From Adiantum capillus-veneris (taxonomy: Eukaryota; Streptophyta; Polypodiopsida; Polypodiales; Pteridaceae): 64,000 nt of DNA. The stretch spans positions 3,204,501 through 3,268,500 of the forward strand of contig CM043942.1 of NCBI GenBank assembly GCA_014529385.2. The letters are read 5' to 3'. Position numbers and translations under genes: made by a program. Positions 31,582 to 42,910 of the stretch are shown here, piece by piece. Below the pieces are notes generated by a model. The model saw nothing but the letters and a program-made list of their open reading frames with translations. It was not told where the DNA came from and searched no databases. Numbering within the stretch: position 1 is the stretch's first letter; the number at the start of each line of letters is the position of its first letter.

Positions 31582-33100
31582 TCGTTTCCTTTGATGATTG
31601 GACCACTGTCGAGAAAATGAAACATCTCCTCATACCAAGTCCATGGAATGTTGGGGATGGCCCTTGGTTGTTGCGTAACTGTCATATCATCCGCAAAAGC
31701 TCAAGTTAAAAACATAGACGCATCCGAAAATTCATCAGCGACCCTCGTCGACGGCTCACCGGAATCTAACCTGGATAGGTAGTCAGCCACTACATGCTGG
31801 GCTTCTGAACGATGTATGACCTCAAAATCAAATTCCTGCAACAAGAGCACCCATCTGGCCAATCTGCATGCCAAGTTCTGTTAGCACACCAGATATAAAA
31901 GAGCCGAGTGATCCACATGAAAGAAAAATCGACGGCCCAACAGATAATGTCAGAATTTTTTCACTGAATAAATCATCCCTAAACATTCTCTTTTTGTCAC
32001 TGAATAATTCATTTCTGCGGATGATAATCTTCTACTGGTGTAATAGACAGGTCGAAACCACCCTTGACTTTATTCCTGCATCAGCACACTGCCAATGGCC
32101 CGGTCCGAAGCATCCATGAATACATGAAAATCCTGACCCCAATTTGGAGGAATCATAATCGGAGCTTTGGAGAGCTGAAGTTTCGATCTTCGAAAAGCCA
32201 GATCACATTCCTTCGTCCATTAAAAATCCTTAGAATGTGCTGCCTGATTAATAGGGATCGCCAAATGTGCGACAAACCTCAAATGCCTCCCATGCCGACG
32301 AGCTTGACCCAAAAAGACTTGGCACTATTTCGAATTCACCGGTGGAGGTGCTTCCATAATTGCGGCTATTTGAAACGGATCCACAGAAATGCCGTCCTCA
32401 GAGATAATGTGACCCAATAACCTTCCACTTCTAACTGCAAATGCACATTTGAGAGGATTTAAACTGAATTTTACCTCTCGACATTTCATAAAACATAACC
32501 GCAATTGTTTCAAATGCTCCAGCTGTGCTCCAAAAACACTGAGATCATCCAAAAAACCCCGCATAAAATCTGTCAAATAGGGACCAAAAATTTGAAACAT
32601 ATCCCTTTGAAAAGTTGTGGGCGCATTCCTTAATCCAAACCACATCACTGTGCATGCAACAACGCCCCATGTTGTGATAAAAGTTGTTTTAGGTTGATCT
32701 CACAATGCCATTTAATTTGGTTATATCCACTAAAAGTTGTTTTAGGTTGATCTCGCAATGCCATTTAATTTGGTTATATCCACTAAACTCATCCAGAAAA
32801 GTATACATCTCATGCCTTGCCACATCATCCAAAATAGAATCCAGAAATGGAAGAGGAAAGGGATCCGGAACTGTAGCTACATTCAGCTTCCAATAATCCA
32901 CACAGATTCAAATTTGCTTGTTTGTCTTTGGTACCACCATAATGGGAGAAATCCAATCCAGATTATCAATAGGGGTAATAAAACCCACCTCCAAAAGACG
33001 ATCAATTTCCACCTTAACTTGCTTTGCCACATTCGGATTCATCCTATAAGAATGCTGCTTCACTGGCACTGCATCGGTTTCAAGTTAATAGTATGCTGAT
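31582..33100 (-). pseudogene. gypsy reverse transcriptase and RNase H (nested element)
   Basis: RT: DYWKLNVATVPDPFPLPFLDSILDDVA, YTFLDEFSGYNQI with the first Asp, then after a duplication WFGLRNAPTTFQRDMFQ and GFLDDLSVFG with the catalytic Asp pair (about 32545), and LGHIISEDGISVDP. RNase H: FHVFMDASDRAIGSVLMQE, YYTSRRLSSAEMNYSVTKRE, FFFHVDHSALLYLV. Several stops interrupt it, and a 53-bp tandem duplication shifts the frame in the RT core. Confidence 0.92.
32679..32784. repeat. 53-bp tandem duplication in RT
   Basis: Units 32679-32731 and 32732-32784 differ at one base. 53 is not a multiple of three, so it alone shifts the RT frame, and it is recent relative to the LTR divergence. Confidence 0.95.
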
Positions 33101-33647
33101 AAAACTTTGGATCCAATCCTTTCATATCCGCATATTCCTATGCGAAAACATTTTTAAATTCAATCAATAAGCCAATCAAGTCTCCTCGGAAACTTGCCTC
33201 AAGCTGCTTATTAATATAAATGGGCTAAGACTCCGCTTGTTCCCCTAGAAAGACCTGCTCCAATTCATCTTCCTTCACTCTTGTAATTTTCCCCATCTGT
33301 GCTTCAAACGCACGTTCCTACTTAATAATATCCTCCAATGATTTGGGATTAGGCCAAGATTTTTCTTGCACCCCTGTCTTTGGTGAAATTCTTGTAGCCC
33401 CGAGAGATTTCCCTTCCGGAATCATAGAAATGTCGGCAAGGTACAAAGAAACTAAATTCGGGTTAGCCTTGAAAAATTGTTCCTGTTCATCTTCTTCTAA
33501 TCCTTCTACCATATTTTCTGCTATCGTCGGCCATGCTGCCTGAACGGGTTGCCTACATGTTGTCAACATCACCCAAACTTTCCTGCGACCTTTTTTAATT
33601 GTAAGCATATTTGCCTCCCAATTGTGCTTTACCCTGGCTTGTCTTAA
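33101..33647 (-). pseudogene. Protease-RT linker of nested gypsy
   Basis: Frame 33608-33318 (96 codons, EGLEEDEQEQFFKANPNLVSLYLADI) is an acidic linker between protease and RT. No enzyme motif. One stop at 33318 and further breaks before the RT. Confidence 0.5.
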
Positions 33648-34088
33648 TCATGGTCTCCCCAAAATAATGTGATAATCCTGACTATGATCCTCAATATTCA
33701 AGACTACTAAAGAAACAGCAAAAGATAGGCCAGTTACATCCAGAACAGTGCCCCGAAGTAATTCTATTGGTTGTACTCTTCTTTGATTTGCCATGCGGAC
33801 TACAAAGGGTGCAAGTTCCCAATCACAGAGTCCAAAATGCTCACAAGCTACTTGAGTGATAATATTTACTCCCGCTCCTCCATCTAATAGTACCTTGTCA
33901 ATGTATGTACCATGATATCTGACTGAAATCTCCGGAATGCGGGTATCCGTGATCCTATTTTTCGGCAACGGGGCTGACTCATCCCCCTCACCTTCAGCTA
34001 TCGCAATGTCCACTTCCCTCAGCTTTTTGGACTTTTGTCTTAGCAAGGCATTATGAAAATTTGGAACCAATTTCAGTAGTGAACCCAA
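33648..34088 (-). pseudogene. gypsy aspartic protease (nested element)
   Basis: 146 codons with the retropepsin core VLLDGGAGVNIIT (D-G-G at the active site rather than D-S/T-G), substrate-flap region and the closing YHIILGRP. The same D-G-G variant occurs in some plant gypsy proteases, so it need not mean inactivity. It follows the gag zinc knuckles after a spacer. Confidence 0.88.
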
Positions 34089-35886
34089 AGGTACTTGTAT
34101 TGGCGAATTGAGGATCTCTTTCCAAGCTAAATTTCAATCATCCCCTTCCCTAGTATCTTCCTTGTTTTTTTCTTTCCCTTCGTTTGTTTCCAAACCAACA
34201 GTCGATGGTCCTAATGATTTCACTGGCGGTGCTGACTGTGGCATCCAAGTCATAGTCTTTTTTCGTACTTCTTCTTGAGTCATCCAATCTGGAAGCTTAC
34301 CATCGGTTGTTGGAACCACATTTCTACCAAATTGCGTGATTCATGAAACCACCGGATTTGACTCCTCCAACCCTTCAATCTGGACCATAGCCACACTAAG
34401 CTGTTTTCTCGCAGCACGTTCCTGCTTCTTCCGATCATATTCCATAGCTTTTGAACACTCTGACCGCCAATGCCCATCCTCCAAACAGAAAAGGCAGGTT
34501 TTGGGTTGATTAGGATCTCGGCCACCTCTCCCGCGACCTCAACCCCCTCCTTGACCCCATCCCCCTGCTTGTCCTTGAAAGGGCGCTTCTGATGTATGAG
34601 CATGAGGCATCGCCACCGCATGCTCTTCGCCTTGCCCTGACTGTGGTGGGTGCCATGTAGAAGAATCCCAACTCCTACGACCCCAACCATTGAAGTAGCA
34701 TTCCACTGTATTGTGAGTGTTGGCCGTGCAGATCACACACCATTTCTGATTCATTGCACACTCTTGAGCAGCATGCCCTGGATCTTGGCACTGAGTACAC
34801 CATAGTTCCTTCAGACTTTTAACCACCGCAGCAGATTCTGATGAGCCGGATGGAACACCTTTCCCTTGACGTTGGGATTTTCTCCAAGGTGCCTTCTTTG
34901 ATTCTTTTTTTGAATCCATATTGCCCGAGTCTGAGGAATCTGATTCTGCAATCACCGACTCCGAACTATCATTGCCACTTCCCTGAGTCTTACAATGAGA
35001 TTTCTTCCGCTCTTTTTTGTTTGATTTCTTTGGGGATTCCGTATCCTCCAAAGCTTTTCTTGCTACAAAAGCTCTGGAAATTACATTATCTAGTGGAGTA
35101 GTTACCTTATCCACTGTTGCCATAGCAGTTCTAAGATCCTTATTAAGTCCGCGGTAAAAAATAATCATTCAACACTTCAGCTGCCGGCCTTTGTGCCTGA
35201 GGTACCTGCTGCAAAAGCATCCAAAATTTTACAGCATAGTCTTCCATTGGCAATGACTTTTGACGCAGTGTACGAAGATTTTCTAGATGCTGAGGGACCG
35301 TCTTTTCCGTTCTAAATCGTCACAAGAACGCTCTGGATCCTTTGACATACGTCTAGAAGTGATCATCAGGGTATTTTCACAACCATTTGGCGGCTTTCCC
35401 TGAAAGTGTAGATTCGAACACTGATTGTTGAATAGGAATCACCACCCCAGGGTGATTCAATCCATACACTTTATTGAATTGTCGCAAATGTGCATCCGGG
35501 TCTTCCTTGGAAAGACCTCTAAAATGGCTATACTTAATCTGAGGCTGTGCCATCGTCCCTTGCCCAATTGTACCCCCTCTTGGAAAAATCTGACAAACAC
35601 TAGGAGGTGGGGACAATGGCGGTGAAACCCCATAACTGCTTACTGGAGACGATGGTGGAGCAACATGGGTAGGTGAGGGTGACCACATGGCAGGAGGACA
35701 TGACTGGCTACGTAGAGTACACCGCACACGCCGAATGCGTCTACCACGCACCGAACTTGATGATGGAGATACATGTTCCTCAGCCTGTGGTGTAGAAAAA
35801 ACAAATTCGTCCGAACCGCCTCTCCTCCAACGTCTCCCCACAATTGGAACCACCGGGTTAGGAGGACCTTGCGACCTAGTGAGCAT
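34089..35886 (-). pseudogene. gypsy gag with three zinc knuckles (nested element)
   Basis: Starts at ATG 35886 (MLTRSQGPPNPVVPIVGRRW). Proline-rich N-terminus, then capsid start FRGLSKEDPDAHLRQFNKVYGL. A region of stops (35376-35169) is followed by a 209-codon frame with an acidic Ser-rich stretch and knuckles CTQCQDPGHAAQEC and CVICTANTHNTVEC, and a third, CLFCLEDGHWRSEC, near 34480 in another frame. All three fit CX2CX4HX4C. Confidence 0.88.
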
Positions 35887-35914
35887 GCATGTTCATCGTA
35901 GGTTACCCATCGCA

Positions 35915-35928
35915 CATTGTGGTCGCCA
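35915..35928 (-). promoter_or_regulatory. Probable primer-binding site of nested gypsy
   Basis: Coding strand TGGCGACCACAATG, two bases from the LTR. It starts with TGG as a PBS must; I cannot name the tRNA. Confidence 0.6.
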
Positions 35929-35930
35929 TA

Positions 35931-36315
35931 TGTAATGTCTATTGCCCGCAAAGGAGCAATAAGCATTACGGGAATGATTACCCGCACCCCGTATGACATT
36001 ATTTAAACAACAAAACACAGGAAGATAGAACATAAGACACATTACAGCAAATAGAACACTGCCTTCCTCATTGATGTATATCAGAACACAGAGTACAAGA
36101 GAGACAATGTATTTGATAACATGAACATTAGTGATATTCCCAAAGAGAGGTATGCCCCCCCATATACAAATGCTGCTCCAGCGCAGATCGGGAGCACTGG
36201 AGACCCCCATCTTGTCTTATGATATCCTATGAATAACTGCCCCAAGGAAGCATGACTTCTAGTCCACAATGTCCAGACCTCCGCAGGACCGCACTATGTG
36301 GCTTATGCCGTAACA
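35931..36315 (-). repeat. 5' LTR of nested gypsy
   Basis: 385 bp, TGTAATGTCTATTGCC ... TTATGCCGTAACA, right flank CAAAT. Confidence 0.95.
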
Positions 36316-36320
36316 CAAAT

Positions 36321-38342
36321 AAGGTTATTCCCTCCCTTCCCTCTTGTCAATTGGAAAAATCCCAAACCTTTAAGTCTCTCCTAGCTATGTGATTAATCCT
36401 CTCCATGGAAGCAAGAGGTAAGCGTAAAACCTTTCTCACTACACTAACATGTCCACTCTTAGGAATGTCGCATTTTCATTCTTACACTACTATTGTTTGG
36501 AGGGTTCTACATATACACAATCAAGAAAAGACTCTTGAATAATCACTCAAAAATAAGGGCATGATTGCAAGTTTGTGCACTCTAAAGTTCTATGTTTGCA
36601 ATTCATGACCCCCTTTCAAACAAGGATCATCATAAAGAGCATATGCATTGTTCTTTTCAAGTTCATATTCCTTCAAATTTTTTTTGCAATTGCAATATGG
36701 GGGAGAGTAAGGGGGTAGATTCACGGAAGTGATTCTCTTGTTGCTTGAACATAGAACTCCCATCGCTTCCATGGAGTTGCCTTATGGATGGCAAAGGGTG
36801 CAAAGAAAAAAAATGGAAATCGCCCAAAATGGGGTTAACTTGAAACTTACGTCGAGACAAAAACTTAAACTCCCACAAGACGCGTTATATTTCTTAAGGT
36901 CTTGTTTGAGTAGAAATTAGAAGATCAGTAGGAACTAAGTTATTATAACTCAAATGAACCTAATCTAAATTTCAACTAGGATTAAAAACTTTACCGAGAA
37001 GATTTGATGTGGATAGTCGTAGCATAACATAAAAGATTCAAGTATGAAATTTGTCTTACATATTTGGAAAAGGCCGGTGCTGGTGTTTACATGTGGAATG
37101 CAATGGGGAATGGTCCTTTTTGGCTAGGACTGATAATCATTGGTCTATGTTTTGAGCTCGGGTTCATTCATTGCCCTAGAAATGGAATTGAATGGGAGTG
37201 AGTCCCGGTGGGGTGATAGGGACCCATAGATGCGTCTTGAAATCGGCTTAGTCTGGGTAGGCCTGATGTCGGCCAAAAGAGCAGGAGGAAAAATAGATCC
37301 ATGAAGGGATTATGATAAGGGAGGAGGATGAGATTTAATTAAGGAACTCTTCTAATTGTTTGGTAAAAAGGCACCTTGGAAAGGCTAAGAACCTAAATGG
37401 GTTATTCTGCAATTTTCCTCATCAGCCGAACCTTTGCTTTGCTTCTCAGATTATTGATTTAACAAGAATCTAGATTAGATTATTTTTCTAAGCCTTTCCC
37501 CCACACGATAATGAAAAACAAGAATTGAAAATTGTGCCAAGGCACTACCTCCACACGTGGCAGAGGAGACAAGATACCCGAATCCTGGGACAAGAATAGG
37601 GATATGCCTGAAGGAGTTTATGTGATTGCCTGAAAGATAACTAGATAATTTTATTAATACTAAAGGAAAAAGGAGGTAAAATATTCTAAAAAGGAAAAAG
37701 GTGGGAATGACCTGATAAATTCACACTTCCAAGGGTATGCAACAGCTTGCATGTTGCTTTCAAATACTTGAAATGTATTCTTGGTTTGGCATTATTCGAA
37801 TACTGTTGTCTAGTAAAGGTGCATTTATCAAACAGTTTGGTAGGTGGGTGGATTTTGGAGGGTTAAAATGTTGGCAGAAAAGTTGAACCAATTTTATGTT
37901 GTCTATTAAGTTAAGTCAAAAACGGGGAAAGGGATCCTGATCTATGGAGTGGGAATCAAACTTGGGAATGAGGGCTTTGTGTAGGTATTAAATACACTCA
38001 TCTTAGAGGAATGCTCTCATGGTTGTGCTCGGTCATAACCGAGAAAAAAGAATTAGTGACCCTAAATCAAGGGTGAAATAGAGAACACCCACCAGCTGAC
38101 CCTAGAAGGTTGAGTTCACAATTAGTTTGATGACTTTGATTGTAAATTTCAAAGCAATAAGGAAAGATATTTCGGGGTTAAGGGTTTTGTAAGAGAAAAG
38201 TGAATTTTATCACCCCCTTGAGTTGGCATCGAAGAGCGGGAGGAGTCTTGTCTTGGTCGGTCTCAAGTGGGAGGGATGTCAGGAATCGTGGTATATCCAT
38301 TTGGAGATGGTGCAGCCAACGATCCCTGGCCATGCTCTCGCA
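36321..38342. other. Right part of the unidentified insertion
   Basis: No coding signal and no known family recognised in about 2 kb. See the entry for the insertion for PBS- and PPT-like motifs near its right end. Confidence 0.5.
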
Positions 38343-38347
38343 GAGCT

Positions 38348-38601
38348 GTTGTAACAATCTATACATAAAAATGACAAATGAAGGAATTTCATGACCAACA
38401 TTTGATAATTAAGGAGTTTCAAAATGGAGACTATGTATTACTCTATACCTTGAAGCAACACTCAAAGAAATTGCAAAATTGAGGTAATGGTCCATTTGTG
38501 ATCAATGACATATCATCCAATGGTGTCGTACAACCTGCAACATTAGAGGGAGAGGAGATGCCTATCTCAATTAATGGTTACAGATTAAAGAAATACCATT
38601 A
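38348..38601 (+). pseudogene. gypsy integrase relic, segment 3 of 3 (C-terminus)
   Basis: Continues segment 2 in the same frame: AVVTIYT, two stops, QMKEFHDQHLIIKEFQNGDYVLLY, then GNGPFVINDISSNGVVQPATLEG and the ending INGYRLKKYH before TAA/TAAC near 38600. These are the standard C-terminal motifs of Athila/Tat-type integrases. Three stops in all. Confidence 0.88.
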
Positions 38602-40988
38602 ACCTCTCACCTTTGAGCTCAATCCATTCAAGACCAATCAAAGGAGGAAGCAAATTTGCGGATTTTAAAGCGCAAATAACGACACAATATCGCTCCAATT
38701 TTGCAAAATTCCTCCTATCGACACATTCCAGATCAAACAAAAGTGACTTGGAGTTATGGATATACGCTGATGGAGCAAAAGATGTCGTGCGCACACTCAC
38801 ACACCCAGACAACTCAACACAACACAAGGAATTTACTTGAATTCCTCACCTCACTCACTACCACTCAAAAGCTCCCTAAAAACTCTACCCACAAGCTCAA
38901 TTCAAACTCCAAACGCCTCGACCTACAATCCCTTGCCTGCCCGTAGACACTACAATGTAAGTCGAGGTGATCAACACTTGAAATCATGCTTGATGGTGAC
39001 AAAAATATACAAGAAAAACCATCAAAAAACAAAAAACTCCAGCCACAAAAGGCCACTCTCAAACCATGGCAAAAACTTCACCAAACTCCACTCTGTTGGA
39101 ATCTTTGGAGTAGCGCCAACCCTAATGGCACCGATACAGGGTCACATAGTCTTGCAGAAAGCCGCACCTTCTTCCCTCAATTTCTTGCACACACACATCC
39201 ATGGAAACCTCAGAACTTCCATAGACTCTCCCAAGTGAAAAATGGAAGAGAGAAAGCTCTCATTCACTCCTCCACACACTCGAAAACGGGACGTGAACGT
39301 GACGGGACTGCACTAGACCACCTGTAGGAACCCTGCTTCCTCCCACACACAGAGGGGTGAAAGTGTTTATATTGATCTTTTAAATTCATCCCTCAGCGTG
39401 GACCATAACGGCACCGTGAGTGATGTGGCAATTTGAAGCCATTTCACACCTTTTTTGGCATAGTTTTGGCCAGTTTTGACCCCTGGCGGGCATTTTTCGC
39501 AGGAAAAACCCCAAACGGACTCCAAAATTCACCAAATTTCGTACGCTTGATCCTCGATACCCAAGTCACTTTTACACATCCCCAAATTCTATTTTTGACC
39601 ACTTCTAGGGTGGTGCACGCATCGCCGTGTGTCAAACTTCTCGAGTGGGATGAGAATATCCACACTTGTCACTTGCATTATTTACATTGTAGAAAGATGG
39701 AAAAAAATTATCTAGAGCCAAAATAAGCAACCTAGAACCATATCCAAGGCCCCGATACCCTATACGGGCATGTACATGTGTCCGACTGCTAGCGTGCGAA
39801 CCTGACTATTCACAATGTGTACACATTGCATCTTTTTTTGAATTTGAAACCACTTTGCAAAGCTCCCAAATGCATGTATTTACATCTTTTTGAACATATG
39901 ACCATGCATATACGCACTACTTTGTACATACCAAAAGTGGTTTATCAACCATGTCCAGCTTGTTGATGGAACAAAACAAAGAGGACCTATGGATATTGGG
40001 CACGTGTTAATGCCATGCGATATTCTATATACCTCAAACTATCAAACTCCATAGCGACACCAACAAAGATTGAGCTTCGAGCAGGCAATAGAGGAACAAT
40101 GGTCAATTTGGTACAAGTCAATATCTCAATCAATATCAATGCTAACCACTACCCTCATCAATTGCATATCATGGCAGACACGGATCTAATGAAGAAATCA
40201 TCTTGGGAGTTTCATGGATGCGCACCTACAAAGCAATTCCAGATTGGTAGATCACTCCCTTAGCACAAAAAGATCATATTTAGAATGTAAAACCAAAACC
40301 AGAGTAATCAAAGTCCACCATCAAGCCACAACAATCTCCAAACATCCATGGGTCCACTCAGAATGGGAAAGGGGGAGTAGCAATAGCTGAAGCAGCATAT
40401 TGTAAGATCTCAAGATGCAAGATGATGAAAAATTATGTGTATAGTGTACAAAATGTGTCTTTTCACTTAAAATTTTTCTCTTTTATTATCTTTTAGCAAA
40501 ATTTGACTCTTATCATGCATATTAGTGATCCATATTGACAAAATTTGATAGGCAAAATGCCTAGAGTGATAATATGTACATATGAATGTGAAAAATAATT
40601 TTGGCTAAATTTTTGGCCAAGTAATAATATTTTTAAGTAATATTTCTTCTTTTCTAACCTAATAAGACAAAAAAATAATAAATAAATCCAAGTTAGTCGG
40701 ATTTGATTTTTGAAAGCAAATGCCAAATGCACAAAACAAGAGCTTCAAACATGTCAAGTATGGAAGGATTTTACACATGTTAAAATTTGAGCCAACTTAC
40801 AACGGACTAGAATTGCAAAATCAAGAGAAATTAACGATCGAGCGTCCAAATTATGAGCCATCTGAGCCGCTGGTGGTATGTCATGAGAAATGAGAGCAAG
40901 CAAGGTAAGTATGCACATAGCATTTGTGGTAAGCCAAGCACATGTACGCAAAATGGGCAAATCAAGCCTCATTGAATTCAGACACTTT

Positions 40989-40990
<2 letters not shown>
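38602..40990. other. Unassigned non-coding sequence
   Basis: May contain the 3' end of the relic gypsy element. Overlapping ORFs of 65-133 codons at 38613-39330 lie in all three frames with no motif, so I do not call genes. No LTR boundary found. Confidence 0.4.

Positions 40991-40993
<3 letters not shown>

Positions 40994-41030
<37 letters not shown>
40994..41030. repeat. GA microsatellite
   Basis: (GA)18, followed by T5. Confidence 0.97.
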
Positions 41031-41035
<5 letters not shown>

Positions 41036-41475
41036 GACCTAGAGCACTCCGTTGAGGATTTTCCTTCTACAACCACACCAGACACCCACCCCTCACCAGA
41101 TTTGATAGGTATACTCCTATTTAGTGCTAGAGCCTCTGTGGATTGCCAAAACAACAAAAAACTACATCAATGAAATCAAAACAAGGATTTTTGCAAACTA
41201 TCCAAGCATCAGGAAGAGGATGGGGTCTAGGAGGATCTCTTTATCTGCCATGAGACTATGGAGGTGATTAACATTTTGATGAATAGATACGTGCCATGTG
41301 TGCAAGAATGGTGGGTGTGTAAGAGTAGTCAAAGGATGCACTTTCCCCCCCAATAAAGGGGGTGGATAACTTTATGATTTTTGGCCTTCCATAACTCCTA
41401 CATACGATCTCCAATTTGAGTGGAGATTATAGATCTATAATCTACACGCCGAGCTCTTTCCATATATATGTTACA

Positions 41476-41515
41476 TGTGTGTGTGTGGGTGGGTGGGTGG
41501 GGGGGGGGGGGGGGG
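41476..41515. repeat. (TG)n-(GGGT)n-G run
   Basis: GT repeats, three GGGT units and an uninterrupted run of about 17 G. Strong G-quadruplex potential on the plus strand. Confidence 0.95.
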
Positions 41516-42910
41516 TATTAAAATTCAAATAAACTAGCCGTTTTGTCATTTGAATTCAAAAGCTATCCTTTGATTGCTTTCTTAATACTAGAGGTTTGAC
41601 TCCCTTAAACTGCCAAATAAAGAAGCCCTCCTAGACCCATTCTCTTCTTAATGGTCATTTGGGGGGGTAAATCAAGTCCAAATTCAGATGTTTTTTCATC
41701 ACAATGTTTCCCTGACTCAAGAGAAGCTAGCCTCAAACCTGACCATGCAATCAAAGTTGCTAGAGGGGGTGGAACATCAATTGTGACAACTAGCTCAGAA
41801 CATGCCAAAAACCTTTCCACAAAGTCTTGTCCAAAATGGTCACCAAACATGGATCGTGATCCATGTACCCCTTTAGTAGATTTGTCAAAAAATGATTGTG
41901 GACTATTTGCAATGGTTAATGGTTGTGATATTTGGAAAAAATTAAGTGTTTCATCTTGTAAAGTTAATCACATGTCAAATTCAACAAATTTAGAGTGATA
42001 GTGTCAGAATTCGTGAAAATTGAGCAAAGTAATGGTGACTGGAAGAAATAGTGAACTTAAGATATCTTAGTGGAATGTAAAAAATGCTTGCAAAGTGGGC
42101 CAAATGTGAAAGAGGACCTGGTTGGTCCAAACTAGCTCCAATTGGTGTGAAAATCATCAGACAATTACGATTGGGACCCTTCTCGAGCTCTCAATCATCA
42201 CAAGGGAAATTCCTCAAACAGAATGATCACCTTGAGTGATCAAAGATATCATCCAAAACTAAATATGGCAAAGTCAAACCAAATTGGGCTATAAAATAGG
42301 AAATTGAGAAAACTTGGAAAAAACTTGTCCAAATTTGGGAAAAACATCATTAGTGTATTAGGATAGGCTATAGGAACATGTGTGCCAAGTCTCAGCTCCA
42401 AAAGCTGCCAAACATGGATCGCCGTCCATGTAGCTTTTTCAAATTTTCCAACCAACACAATACCTCGGTTCCAACTGTCAAGAAAATCCTAGCCCTAAAT
42501 TTCAAGCCAATTGGATTTCAAAATCCTAGCCAAAATGCCAAATTTCTCTAAGTTTGCATAAAATTTCCAAGAAGTGTCATAAATCTTCAACCAGTGATCC
42601 AAATTCAAATTTTTTTGAACCATAGCATCCCCATACTATGCTAAATAATATGGTGTCATCGGATCTTCAAAATACATTCCAACATGGATCACTATCTATG
42701 TACCTCAGAACCAAATCTGACCTATAACTACATGATCTAGTGCATGTAGTTGTCCTAGATACACTCGTGAAGTTTGGTTAAGTTGGGCTTCTTCTGATCA
42801 AGTTATGCTCATTTTTCATTTTATGGTCAAGTTCGTTTGTTTTTTGAAATTTTTGATGACTTTTTTATCAAATTTAGAAGCTAACCAATTGATTTTTTGA
42901 TGCCATAATG
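41516..42910 (+). other. Leader-like non-coding stretch
   Basis: No coding signal that I recognise. It ends at a gag-like frame and contains the three palindromes listed next. Text such as GCTCCAATTGGTGTGAAAATC and AAGCCAATTGGATTTCAAAATC shows loose internal repetition. Confidence 0.45.
41847..42701. repeat. Three dispersed copies of a 20-bp palindrome
   Basis: Copies at 41847-41866, 42412-42431 and 42682-42701: ACATGGATCGTGATCCATGT, ACATGGATCGCCGTCCATGT and ACATGGATCACTATCTATGT. The first has perfect 9-bp arms. Flanks also share CAAACATGG and TGTACC. Confidence 0.85.

Larger units (their letters stand above)
27530..36315 (-). mobile_element. Complete Ty3/gypsy element with an extra 3' ORF region
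   Basis: 8786 bp, LTRs 27530-27915 and 35931-36315, target duplication CAAAT at 27525-27529 and 36316-36320. Minus-strand order: PBS, gag with three zinc knuckles, protease, RT, RNase H, integrase, then about 2.5 kb of further sequence with a probable extra ORF. No chromodomain seen; integrase and protease recall the Athila/Tat branch. The LTRs differ at about 40 of 385 sites (10%), mostly transitions. Many stops and shifts. Confidence 0.95.
25993..38342. mobile_element. Unidentified 3.56-kb TG...CA insertion carrying a nested gypsy element
   Basis: Starts TGTAATGTCC, ends CTCTCGCA, flanked by GAGCT at 25988-25992 and 38343-38347. Removing it joins the integrase relic in frame. Without the 8.8-kb gypsy inside it is about 3.56 kb with no recognisable protein. 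I could not find a matching LTR pair between its two ends, so a long solo LTR or a large non-autonomous element is the best guess. A plus-strand TATA motif lies at 26401. Near the right end TTGGCATCGAAGAGC (about 38222) and AAGTGGGAGGGA-TG (about 38265) look like a PBS and a PPT, which would instead suggest a collapsed element. Confidence 0.75.

Noticed and set aside
27530-36315. Endogenous pararetrovirus or other plant virus
   Set aside because: LTRs, TSD, gag zinc knuckles and integrase identify a Ty3/gypsy retrotransposon; no movement protein or coat signature seen.
38613-39327. Cluster of overlapping plus-strand ORFs up to 133 codons
   Set aside because: Three frames open in parallel, no motifs; consistent with stop-poor non-coding sequence.
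41605-41998. Overlapping ORFs of 81 and 115 codons on opposite strands
   Set aside because: Neither has a recognisable domain, and one of the leader palindromes runs through them.
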